64,000 nt of DNA from Excoecaria cochinchinensis (Eukaryota; Streptophyta; Magnoliopsida; Malpighiales; Euphorbiaceae), in contig CANTUQ010000159.1 in assembly GCA_947683425.1 (NCBI GenBank), forward strand, positions 4,416,001 to 4,480,000. Reading direction: 5' to 3'. Shown here piece by piece: positions 12,335 to 22,859 of this stretch (positions within the stretch are counted from its first letter, which is position 1; each line of letters begins with the position of its first letter). The notes under the pieces were generated by a model that worked only from the letters and a program-made list of their open reading frames with translations, searched no databases and was not told the origin of the DNA. A program made the translations under genes and the position numbers.

Positions 12335-13750
12335 GAATGAGATGAAAACCTAAAAGGAGGGGAATTTTTCTAGGGTTTTTCTCTCTTCATCTTCTCTCTT
12401 CTTCCTCTCAATTTCTCTAAGAAAAATTCCAGATTTTCCACCAACAAAAAAATTGAGTTCATCTTTTTAGTTCTTTTTTCCAATAGAATTTCTTCTAAAC
12501 ACTTTTTAGAAGAAGCTTTATTGATGCAATTTAATTTTGAGGCAAACATAATAATTGTTTGCTCTCAAAATTCATTTTTTAACTTGTTATTTGTTTTCAA
12601 TTAAACTTTTTCAAGGTTTTTTTTTCTTATTTTTTTTCTTCATTTTTAAGCCTATTTTTTCTTGGAATGAAATTCCAACATTTTTATTATTCAATTCTAA
12701 TCTTGCAAATCAAGAACAAGGAAATCAATCATTTTTTTACCTTCATCGAATTTGAAACTCTGAGGGTAAACATTCCGGGCTTGTTCTTCTTATTCTTTTT
12801 GTTCATATTTAATTTAGTCATGTTCATTCTTATTATTTTCAGTTATTCATTTATTTATTTTGTTTATGTTTAATTTATTACCATGTATATTTTTATTATT
12901 ATTCTCATTCATTTATTTTATTCATGTGAATATTGATTTCTTTTATTTTTAACATGTAATTAAATTAATTCATTCATCATTATTTTTAAAATATAATTAA
13001 ATTAATTCATTCATCATTATTTTTAACATATAATTAAATTAATTCATTTTGATTGATCTTTTTGCTATGTAAATAGTTTATATCATTTGTGAACATATTT
13101 AATTAATCATGTCATTTATTTAATCATTTATTTATTCTTTTCCATTGTCATTATCATATATTTAATATTTTGTTCACTTATTTATTTTCACTATTATCAT
13201 GTTCATATTTTTACACATTAATTAACATGTTGTATTTTATTCCAATTACATCTTTTAATCCATTTGTTGTTCATAACACATTTTTCTCATTTATTTTAAA
13301 TTGTAAACATGTTAATTCATTTGTTATTTTGATATCATTTCGTTTTATCTCATTTTATTTTATTTTATCATTTATTTTATATTTAATTGATTTTAATTGA
13401 TTCAATTACTAACATTATTCTATTTATGTTTTATTTTTATTTCACATCTCATTTTCCTTCTTGGGCATTTTTGCGAGCACACGGGAAGATTCAGAAGGCT
13501 CGTTTGGGATCAAGTATTTATTTGCTTTATTTGTGATATTTTATTCATTTTGCTTTTCCATTTATTTTGCTATGTAATTTTCTTGTAAAATTATTTATTT
13601 AGGCCCACTAGAAACAAAGTCACTAAACTTTTTTTTTATTAATTAATTTGAAATTTTTTCTAAATAAAAATGGGACCAATGTCTCAAATTTCTCCATCCA
13701 AAATAAAACCATCACATCAAAATTGTTTTATAATAAATATATATGCATGT

Positions 13751-15011
13751 TGTGACGCGCGCCGGAAGTACCCAGCAAGGGCCCTCACTTTGAATCCGCC
13801 TTCGGGATTCGAGGTATGTGGTTTGCGTCATTTGATCATGGGCGCCTTGAGATATTATCGGTGTATCCCTCCCAATAGAACATTGGGGAGAAGTACCTAG
13901 CCTAATGACGCCTAAAGGCACCTTCGAGGTATTTGGAGTCGCCACCCAATTTACGTGAAATTGGGAAAAGGTTTCTCACCTCTATCGGTCTAAACCAGAG
14001 ATACGGTGTCCGGGACTTCCCTCTTATTTATACCTTGGTTAATTATAAATGGGTTTTTAACTTCTTAAAATTATACTTCTCATCTCACGCGATCGATGCA
14101 TTTTAAATTAAATAGCGCATTGCAAGCATTCAAAAAGCGATAAAGGAAAGCAATGAATAAAGCAGTAAAAGAAAGGGATAAATGAAAGCAGTAAACACTC
14201 AAGCACACAATTACAAAGGAAATAGGGGCGGAATACAACCCCAATAAAAGAAGATTAAAGATGTAGACGGGGACGGAATACAATCCCCAAAAGATAAATA
14301 AAGTTGCCCCAAAAATTAATTACAAGGGCCCAAAGGAAAATAATGTACATAAATTTAAACACTCACGCAAGATCAAAATAAAAGACATGCATAAATCGGG
14401 ACATTACTTCAGGAACATTGGTTCCTTCGTGCCTATTCTAAGGTTTAGGAACATTGATTCCTTCGCGTTTATTTAAAGAGGGTTCGAAGAGTCATTTTGA
14501 CTGTTGAGTGAAAATCGAGATGAGTGATCCCATTTTTGGAGAAAATCGACTTTTCGTTTTAATTGTGATATTTTTATGGTTGGGCTAAAACAAGGGACTT
14601 TGGTCCCAATTTTATTAGTGAAAATCCCGATTTAATTATAAAAGTATTTTTGTGACTTTTTATCTCACGCGTGCATAAATAAAATAAATATTTACAAATA
14701 AACACGTAACACGTAAAGAGAGAGTCGAAAAGATCTCACCAAACCGAAGTGACCCTCCACACGTTGTGACCCATCCAGGGAGTCGCGGGACGCTCACATA
14801 GCTCGACTCAAATAAAATCTCATACAAAAATTAACATCAAAATATATTAGCAAATATCCTAAAAATTAATCAAGTAAAGACGAAATAATTATTGGGCGAA
14901 TTAAATTAATGAACCAGATAATTTACATGTAAGGTAAATTAAAACAAGTCATGGCAAAATGAGGATAATGATGAAATAATGACAACAGTAACAAAATATT
15001 AGAAAATAAAC

Positions 15012-15069
<58 letters not shown>

Positions 15070-15278
15070 ATGTGAATAATGATGATAATAAAAGTAATAA
15101 AAAGGACCATAACAAAAAAGAGAAAGTAATCCAACAGTGAACATCAATATAACAATAATAAAAATAACAATAAAATAACAATAATATGTAATAATTACTA
15201 ACAACAAAATAATTAATAACGGTAATAATAATAGAACAACTAATAATAATAGTAATAATAGTTAGACAGGATAATAAA

Positions 15279-15333
<55 letters not shown>

Positions 15334-16650
15334 GTAGTAGTAATAATAATGAACTACGTGGCAGCAACCTATAATAATAATAATAATAATAACAATAATA
15401 ATAATAATAATAAGGATGGCAGAATAACAATAATAAACATAAACACAATAAAAATAATAATGATAGCAAAATATCAAATTGGAGCAAACAAATAATATAT
15501 TAGTAGTGATATTAACACATTAAAATGCTAAAAGTAAACAATATACATGATAATAATAGCAAAAAATAATATTAGCGATAATAAATAATATACAAAAAAT
15601 AAATGAGAACAAGTCCAAAAATGTTTACCCTTAGAATTTTTAGATCAGAAATAGGATGTCTCTATCCGTTCCCCTTGTCGATTTTTGATGATAATAATAT
15701 TCGAAGAAAATGTAAAAATCTGTGTTTTAAACAAATTAGTTTTAAAAAAGATAATTTTGTGGGATGAACAAGCTAAGAAAATTAATTTCTCTTGCTCAAA
15801 TCAACCCAAGATCAAATACTTTGTAGTGGCAAAAAGCTAAAATTTGAGAAGAAAGCTTAAAGATTTTTGAAGGATTTTTGAAGAAGGATTTTAGAAGAAG
15901 AAAATGCTCCTAGAGAGTGAAAAATGCTAGAGAGAAAAGCCAAGGAATCCTCTTCAATTAATCTGCCGTCCTCCCAAAAGATGAGTATTGAATCCCATTT
16001 TACTGTGTGCCTTGGCTCAAATTAGAAAGAGACAGAGGAGCTTTATTTTAGTTGATCGAAAATAGGATAAAAACGTGAAAGAAAATCGAAGAGAACAGAC
16101 TGAAAAATGCAGAAAATCGACGAAAATGATGCAAAGACCAGGTGGTCGCATGGTGAAGGGCGTAGCGCACGCGGGGGACAGTCGCACGCATGTGCACGTG
16201 AGGGGCAGGTGGTCGCGCGGTGGCCAAGCGGCCACCACGCGACCCAGGTGGTAAAGTGGCCATATATGGCCACTTTACCACCACGGTAACATTTTATTAT
16301 TTAATTTTTTTTTAAAATCTTTTTTCTTTTTTTTTCTTAAATCCTTTTCTTTAAAATTCTTTTTTTAATTAAACTAATTAACTAAAAAACTAATTTAATT
16401 CCCCTTTTTTCTACTAAATTAATTAATTAATTAATTCAATTAAATTAAATAACGAATTTAATTTTTTTGTTTTATCAAAATAACACTTTCCAATAATATT
16501 ATTTTTGGAATAAATTAATTTTTTTTTATGATAAAAAAAAAGGATCTCGACAAGGGAAACATCATTTTTGACACCTCTGCCCGTAAATCGGTATCATTCT
16601 CATCATCGGGTAATTCTGATCTTGGACCACCTCGGGACCCGGTGTCTACA
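13751..16650 (-). mobile_element. Solo LTR E (E/C family), 2.9 kb
   Basis: On the minus strand it runs from TGTAGACACCGGGTCCCGAG to GGCGCGCGTCACA. It shares termini and landmark order with LTR C, including the AAT array and the GGTGGTCGC/GGCCACTTTACC block (16140-16285). No primer-binding site adjoins 13751 and no internal region is present, so it is solo. Flanks CATGT (13746-13750) and CATGC (16651-16655) match at four of five bases. It is inserted in LTR D. Confidence 0.85.
15011..15350. repeat. (AAT)n microsatellites inside solo LTR E
   Basis: AAT runs at about 15011-15067 and 15271-15333, separated by AT-rich text, with a further short array at 15372-15412. Reading frames through them are homopolymeric and not genes. 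Confidence 0.9.
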
Positions 16651-16701
16651 CATGCGAGAACCAATGTCCTCATCATTAATGAATATCCCGCTTTATGCAT
16701 G

Positions 16702-18763
16702 TGTGACGCGCGCCGGATCCCCGCGGCCGCCGGCTCGACCACCCGCACGTGGGCGATCGGGGCATTTGTGGGTCCGTTGACATCTTGCAAATGAATTTGC
16801 AAGTGCGTCTATGTTGGGCAACAAGGAGGTTTCATGGAGTCGCCACCCAATAGAACATTGGGAAAGTTACTCTTGCCTCGAAGAGCCTAAGACCGCGCTT
16901 GGTATCCATTTTGGGCCAGCCAGAGGGGTCATGGAAGGTGAACTTCTCACCCTAAAGAGCCTAGGATTAGCGCTAAAGCCTCGTGACCCAAGAAGTATTT
17001 TGGAGGATAACCTCTAACCTCTTGAGCCCAAAGACCAGAGCTGGGTCCGGGATTTCTCATCTATTTCTACCTCATTTATTTTATGATCAAATCCTAATAT
17101 CATTAATTCGCTCTCTCTCCACACGATGCAGTTGATTAAAAGGAGCACTTATTCACATTTTGAAAGCGATAAATGATCAGATAGATAATGAAAGCAATAA
17201 ATTACAATAATACAAGGAGCGGAATACAACTCCCTTTCATAAATGTGCGAATCATGCATAAGTCGGGGCATTGCTTACTTTGAGGACTTTGGTCCTAGCA
17301 CGCATCATTATTAAAATTGGAGATTTTTGTTTTTGATGATTTTATTGGATAAAAATAGGGCTTTGGCCCCTTTTGCATTTTATACAAACCTCATTTTTAT
17401 TTAAGTATAAAATCATTAGATTATTTTTATACATTAACGAGATATGAAAAGAATACATCCGTATACATGAAATAATCAATGAACAACAAAATGAAGGAAA
17501 TAATCGAGAGGGTTAGGAAACTGAACCGGACGGAATCCTCCGAATATGGTAGATAGCCGCTCAAGCTTTGTGGTAGTCCAAGAGAAATCAATATAAACTC
17601 ATAGAAAAGTTTAGAGATGTTAATATACATAAGATTAACATATAGGAAACCGAAAGGATTTGGAAAAGATAAAAAACGATTTAAAAGGATGGAGGCAGAA
17701 CCCACAGACGGCCTTCCTTAGATGACCGACGGGCGTCGGTTAAGGTAACCGACATGTCCGTCTGTCACTCAAGGAGAAGCGTCTGTAGGTGGGGTGACCG
17801 ACGGGCATCGGTGATAAAGATGACCCGTCGGTCACCACTGTCTCCAAAAAATAGGAGAGAGAAAATTCTTTCCAAAGCCAAAAAATGGGTTTTATCCCAA
17901 AAGGAGATAAAGAGAGTTAAAATAAAGGAAAATAATGACAGATATTGATAAATCCCACAAAATAAGGAATAAATATGAAATAATGAGGAGAAGGAATCCG
18001 GAATATTTACACTCAGATAATCGCTATGGGTGAGATTCTTGCGTTGATTAGAGCCCCGCACGTTCCACGAGAAGCAAAAGATGAAGGATCAAAGAAAGAA
18101 AAATGGGCTATTTCTTCTTCAACGCCTCAAAAGATTGGTTTTGGAATCAAAATCTAAAGAAAACCAGTTAGTTTTAGTTCCCTTTTGACTTGATTTGATC
18201 CTTGATTAAATAGATTTCCTCTGTAAATGTGTTTTGTTGGAGGAGAGAGAAAATTTGCTTGAATTTGGGCAGAGTTTCCCCTTTTAAAATTTTTGGAACC
18301 CTTTTCTCTAGAAAATCCGGAGCTTTTATAAGCCAGACACGACCGACGAGCTTCGGTGTATAGGGGCGGGTGTCGGAAGAATCCTTCTGACACAAGGATT
18401 CGTCCGACGGCCCTGCCACATCCACCGACGGGTGTCGGAAGGGTTGCGTGCTCCGGGAAACCAGGCGGCGTTCTGACAGGGGCGGTGACTTTCTGACGGG
18501 CGTTGGAAAATACCACCAGCCGTCGGTGACTCGAAGCGACGGGCTGACTTCATAGACGGGCTGGCCGTCTGTGGAGTACAAAAAGCTTTTTGACTCGAAA
18601 AAACCTCTGTTCTCTCCCCCTCTGCCCAGGAATGGTAAAAAGCCTCATTTCTCGTGGAACGTGGGACTAAAACCTCCAAATCCAGCCCTTTATATAGGCT
18701 CGGGCACTGATTTCATCATAGGGTAACCTCTGATTCGGACCGCTCCGGGACACGGTGCTTACA
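16702..18763 (-). repeat. 3' LTR of element A
   Basis: 2062 bp, on the minus strand TGTAAGCACCGTGTCCC to GGCGCGCGTCACA. It pairs with 42231-44293. It is non-coding but contains two clusters of GACGGGC/ACCGACGGGCGTCGGT palindromes (17728-17840 and 18340-18575). Short frames here are shadows of the palindrome-rich sequence. Confidence 0.93.
18323..18580 (-). promoter_or_regulatory. LTR promoter of element A (3' copy)
   Basis: On the minus strand a block of CGACGGGC/GACGGGC and TCCGACGCCC-type motifs (18340-18575) precedes TTATAAAAG (18323-18331), a good TATA box. A second TATA-like CTATATAAAGG lies nearer the LTR start, at about 18691-18701. The 5' LTR repeats the arrangement at about 43854-44105. 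Confidence 0.6.
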
Positions 18764-18780
18764 GTTGCCCCCAGTTTTGG
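18764..18780 (-). other. Polypurine tract of element A
   Basis: Minus strand CCAAAACTGGGGGCAAC directly abuts the 3' LTR start TGTAAGC. A G-rich tract here primes plus-strand DNA synthesis in LTR retrotransposons. Confidence 0.7.
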
Positions 18781-18949
18781 AGCAACTAGTGCACAAGCGC
18801 CTAGATAAGCCAAAACTCAGAGAAGGTCAGAAAGGAAGCATACCTATGACGGCTTTTCACCCTCCGTGCCTTATGCCGGTTAGACCTCATCTTGATCTAT
18901 TCGGCGATGCGAAGATACTCCCATCGGTCTCATCTCGACCTGTAGGGCT

Positions 18950-19305
18950 CGGCGGGATGCAGCGTGCTTTGGCCACAACCCCGGTTTGGAGTGCAGTATG
19001 CTTTGACCACAGCTTCGACCTGAAGTTCCCTTGCTAACCCCCATTCGATCTACAAGGTGCGTAGCACTCTTTGGCTGCCGCGTGAACTGTGAGATGCAGC
19101 ATGCTTTGGCTACAGTCTCGATTTAGTGAAGTGCGGCACTCTCTGACCACAGCTTCGATCTGTGAGATGCAGCATGCTTTGGCTACAGTATCGATTTCGT
19201 GAAGTGCGGCACTCTCTGACCACAGCTTCGATCTGTGAGATGCAGCATGCTTTAGCTACAATCTCGATTTCGTGAAGTGCGGCACTCTCTGACCACAGCC
19301 TCTGC
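18950..19305 (-). repeat. 73-bp tandem repeats in the 3' UTR of element A
   Basis: Three good units (about 19085-19305), marked by GATGCAGCATGCTTTGGCTA and GTGCGGCACTCTCTGACCAC; AGCTTCGATCTGTGAG recurs at 19151 and 19224 (period 73). More divergent units reach back to about 18950. The array replaces the C-terminal part of the sense ORF compared with element B. Confidence 0.88.
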
Positions 19306-19960
19306 CGACTCAGGTCAAGTTGGCCAAGATCTCGTGGCTAATATTGAGACGCTGGCCTGCCACCATAGCCCAGAGGCTCCAGATCTCGGCCGCGTTAAGC
19401 GACCCTGGATTACCAGCTCGACCAAGGTACGAACTGGATAGCACTCTGTGCAAATACCGGAGTGCCTAAGACACCAGTACGGTGCTCTTCGCTGTATCAT
19501 GATCATACAGCACTCCCGGTAGGGCAATAGCTGCCCAATGGGCGCGTCTAACAGCTCGCCGTGGGATCTCGACCCCCTCCTCCCTAGGGAGCCCCATGGC
19601 CTGTGCAAATCTCTGCCTGGTAATACTGAAGTGGTCGCCGTCGAACCAAAACTGAACCACCCCTGGGTCGGTATCTGCACTCTGAAAACCGGCGTAGCAA
19701 AGAGTGGCCAGGACCTGGCGAGTAGCCTCTGGAAAAGTCTGGAAGGAGGGCTCAAGGAACTCTGTCCACCCAGCACCCTCGGCAAGTAAATCGAACTCTG
19801 GGGCCAACCCTAGGGCCTCTAGGAACGGTCGGGACACAAAGCGACTGGCCCAAAGCTCTACCTGAGCCAATGCTCTATACCTCTGAGCTGACTCATCATC
19901 CATCCAATCCGGAGCCACAAGCTCGGGCTGGGCCTGCGGTGCTCTACATCTAGGAGGCAT
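19306..19960 (-). pseudogene. Element A sense 3' ORF (Athila-ORF-like), broken
   Basis: It starts at ATG 19960. Visible parts: MPPR start, a helical N-terminal stretch ending in RPFLEALGLAPEF, a GWTEFLEP segment, a FDGDHFSITRQRFAQAMGLP core, RRAHWAAIALPG, YDHDTAKSTV and GQRLNISHEILANL. An in-frame TAG at 19466-19468 replaces the Gln codon of copy B, and a TGA follows near the tandem repeats. By residue pattern it aligns along most of its length with the Athila second ORF of this window, with matching LGL/MGL, W-x-x-F, LATL/VTLEY and [FI]-T-x10-GLP/GFP steps. Its molecular role is unknown. It is transcribed divergently from the antisense DUF7745 gene. Confidence 0.75.
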
Positions 19961-20850
19961 CGTGCAAAGGAGGAGAAATTAGACAGCGAAAATTTGACAA
20001 AACAAATATTATCAGACTTATTCTCCAGGCGAAAACCGATTTAGGCCTCACCAGGGCAATGGCGACCCAAAACAAGATAGAAAATTGATAATAAATGAAA
20101 AGGGCAAAGGTTGCCCACATGCTTTGCACATATCAAGGCAAAAACGATATGCAATTAGCATACAAATAATTTGAAATGAGTAAAGGAAATGGGCTCTCTA
20201 GGTCCCGAGGCATGCATTACGCGTGAAAATATTCAAATTTAGAATAAAAAATAAAAATTTGGGCAGCACCCCGGCAGGGGTATGCCCGACCTCCTGCATG
20301 AAAAGGCATAAAAATAGGCCTCAGGCCTCAACACAAAATGCGCATAAAGATGGGGCCCACCCCGGCAAGAGTGTGCCCCCAACAACACAAAATAATGGCC
20401 TCAGGCTGCCAAAGCAAAAATAGTCCACAGAATGGTGCGCTAAACAACGTAATTCTAAAGCATCAAAATTGTAGAAAAATTATATTTCTATGTGATAATG
20501 CAAAAATTCAGGTTTAATTGCACTAAAATAAAAAAGGCAGCATTCTCCCTAAATTCCTAAGGCATTTTAAATTTTTCTAAACGTTTCTAAAGTTGAAAGA
20601 ATAAGAAATGAAGAAATAAATTGAATAAAATTCAAAAAAAGTAATTATTTACTTACTTGGAATCGCGAGAACTGTAGAAACTGGAGAAAATATAAATATC
20701 AAAGTGCCCGGTGAGTAAATAATGCGAAAATATGAAGAAATCGCGAAAAAAGATGAAGAATGCTTGAAAAAACACTAAAAAAAACGCTAAAAAACGGTTT
20801 GGGAGAGGAAGAAGAAAGGGACAACAGCGTTTGCACAGTTTGTCACTCGC
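19961..20850 (-). other. 5' leader and probable intron of the element A sense ORF
   Basis: Non-coding. On the minus strand CCAAGTAAGTAAAT gives a strong splice donor (GT at 20655-20656), aligned with a donor in copy B. The acceptor before ATG reads TTTGCACG in A, where B has TTTCCAG, so it may be mutated. The interval holds two CCCCGGCA-GGG hairpin-like motifs (about 20262-20290 and 20356-20380) that also occur, twice, in copy B. Confidence 0.5.
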
Positions 20851-21052
20851 CCTTATATAGAATTTCGTGACCGACGGTCTGGGCGTCTGTAGAAGTGAAA
20901 GACGGGCTGGCTGTTTGTCATGCAATAAATGTGATTTAATGCGCGTGATGAATGCAATGATGACGCATGCGCCTGCCAGGTGAATCTCTTCCGACGGGCA
21001 GGCCGTCTCTCTAGAGAGACGGGTAGGCCGTCGGTGACCCTTCCCTATAAAT
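20851..21052. promoter_or_regulatory. Divergent promoter of element A
   Basis: A minus-strand TATA box CTATATAAGG (20851-20860) faces the sense ORF and a plus-strand TATAAAT (21046-21052) faces the antisense gene. Between them lie CCGACGGTC, AGACGGGCTGGC, TTCCGACGGGCAGGCCGTC and GAGACGGGTAGGCCGTCGG, plus TAATGCGCGTGATG and TGCCAGGTG. Copy B keeps the same two TATA boxes, similar spacing and the central blocks. Confidence 0.7.
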
Positions 21053-21122
21053 TCTGCCAAAATTTTTGCTCTTCTTGAGTCTCTTCACTTTCTAACACCT
21101 TGAGCCTTTCATATTTCTCAAA

Positions 21123-22472
21123 ATGTCTTCCTCTCTAGCCCAAAGGATGCACCGTATCTTAGATGACAAACACACTTGGGAAGAGGGCGCCCTTTCCTCT
21201 CTGTCCGGGCTGAAATACCTGTGCCGGGTGAAAGTCGACCAGAACCTCCTCCTGGCGGCGACCCACTTCTAGAACCCCCGGTTTCACGTTTTCCGGTTCA
21301 CTTATCAGGAACTGTGCCCTTTGCCTGAAGAATTAGCTGCCATTCTCGGAGCTTGGTTCCCTCCTAGCGCTCTGCCCTGCATCTCCCACTGCGGCTTATT
21401 CCAGACCCGGGATATAGCTATGGCGCTCGGCATACCCTCATCTGAGGCCGTCCGACTGATTACTCCAGGCTCTTTCTTTGCTCTTGGGCCACTGATCGAG
21501 GCTCTGGATCAGTTCACCGACATCCCCACCTACCGGGTAAGCATCACATTCTTGTTTTGCATGGTGAACTTCCTTACTGTTGTTCCAGGGGCTTTGACAG
21601 GTGACTCTCGCCTGTTCGGAGTCTTGGGCGACTTTCATCTGGGATTATCACCCTTACCGCTCATTCTGGCTTGGACGATGTGAGCTCTGGATCCACTACA
21701 ACCTTCACTGGCAGCCCCTTATTGCTCCAGGTACGTCATTATTTTAAAGGTAGTGCGTCCCTTATGGATTTTCACACTAGCTTTTCTTAGCGGGAGGTGC
21801 GTCCTTTTGGATTTTCACACAACCCTGTGCCTTATTTTTTCCTGAAGTAAACCCTACTTACTTCAATGGCTTTTTTTTCTTTTTTCTTTTTCTTCTCTTC
21901 TTTCTTTTCCTTTTTTTTTTCTTTTTTTTTTCTCTTTTTTTTTTCAGATCTGGCTGCAAGAAAAACTGAAGATGCTGTCTGAACCACCCCCTCGCGTTAC
22001 TCCACAGTACTCACCAAGCCACTTTCTGCCGCGTCGATGACTTTATTGGTGTGTCACTACTAGTGAAGGCGTTACCAGATTTGGTGAGCTGTCAGATGAC
22101 GACATCAGTTTTACGTCTTCCTGGCTCCCACTGTCTCATGTGGTCATTGATGGGCCATCGGGATGTGTTCCCCTTTGTGGGCTCCGTCAAGCCACCTTCT
22201 GCATCACCTCTCGATGTACATGCCAGCTCGGGGCGACCCAGGATGTAGTGAGGGTTCCCTTGTCCTTCCGGGGAGGAGCTCTCTCGGCTGCATTTGCCTC
22301 TCGGTATCATGAGCTGTGGGGCAGACTACCAGTGAAGACTGTTATTCCGAAGTTCGGCAATCATTCTGTGTCTTCGACTAACGAGTACAAGAAGTGGATC
22401 CTTAGTCCAGCATCTGATAACAGTACCCGAGGGCTCAAGCATCTGGTCGGCGAGAGCAACAGCAGGACTTAG
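21123..22472 (+). pseudogene. Antisense DUF7745-like gene of element A, two exons, broken
   Basis: The start is ATG 21123, 71 bp after the TATA box. Exon 1 covers 21123-21730, the intron 21731-21947 (GTACGT ... CAG, with a long T-rich tract before the acceptor) and exon 2 21948-22472. It is homologous to the intact copy in B. Damage: TAG at 21270-21272 in place of Trp, a deletion near 21675-21710 that shifts the frame before the donor, and a TGA in exon 2 near 22037. DUF7745 domains are found in plant retroelement-associated proteins; the pattern seen is TFW-x-P-x-F-x-x-F-x-F followed by CPLPEELAAI, and in exon 2 a GCVPLCGL block. It ends 387 bp from the convergent integrase stop. Confidence 0.75.
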
Positions 22473-22859
22473 CTTGGTTTACATATGTATTTCTTTTGGT
22501 GCTACATTTCTTTTTAATGCAGAACTAGGAAATGACAAAAATGAAAAGGATAATATTCATTCTATTTCACGAATTTGTGTACATTTTCATATGATTTCAG
22601 CATACATGATCACTTTTGGCATTTACTCAGCTGCTTACGCGCTGTTAACACAAAGAACCAAATTTTAACAGCATTAACTCCTGTTACCAATCGGCCCTCT
22701 CGGGTTTTCACGATCGGACATTTTCTCTCGTGCCTCTAATTTTTGCACAGGATGCCTTTTTTCGGTTTTCACCCTGTCGAGGCGCCAAATTTTAGCACAG
22801 CCGCCTTTTTTCAGTTTTCGACTTGCAGGGCATTTTATTCTCTTCTTTTTTTTTGGTCT
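22473..22859. other. Convergent spacer between antisense gene and integrase, element A
   Basis: 387 bp, non-coding, matched in copy B by a 386-bp spacer with the same blocks (ATACATGATCA, CCGTTACCAATC-GCCCTCTCGG and GCCTTTTTTCGGTTTTC). Both transcripts presumably end here; AT-rich stretches such as AATGAAAAGGATAATATTC could serve as polyadenylation signals. Confidence 0.55.

Noticed and set aside
18154..18679. Minus-strand frames of 117-135 codons in LTR A
   Set aside because: They arise from GACGGGC-rich LTR sequence, overlap in several frames and are matched only by the other LTR copy.
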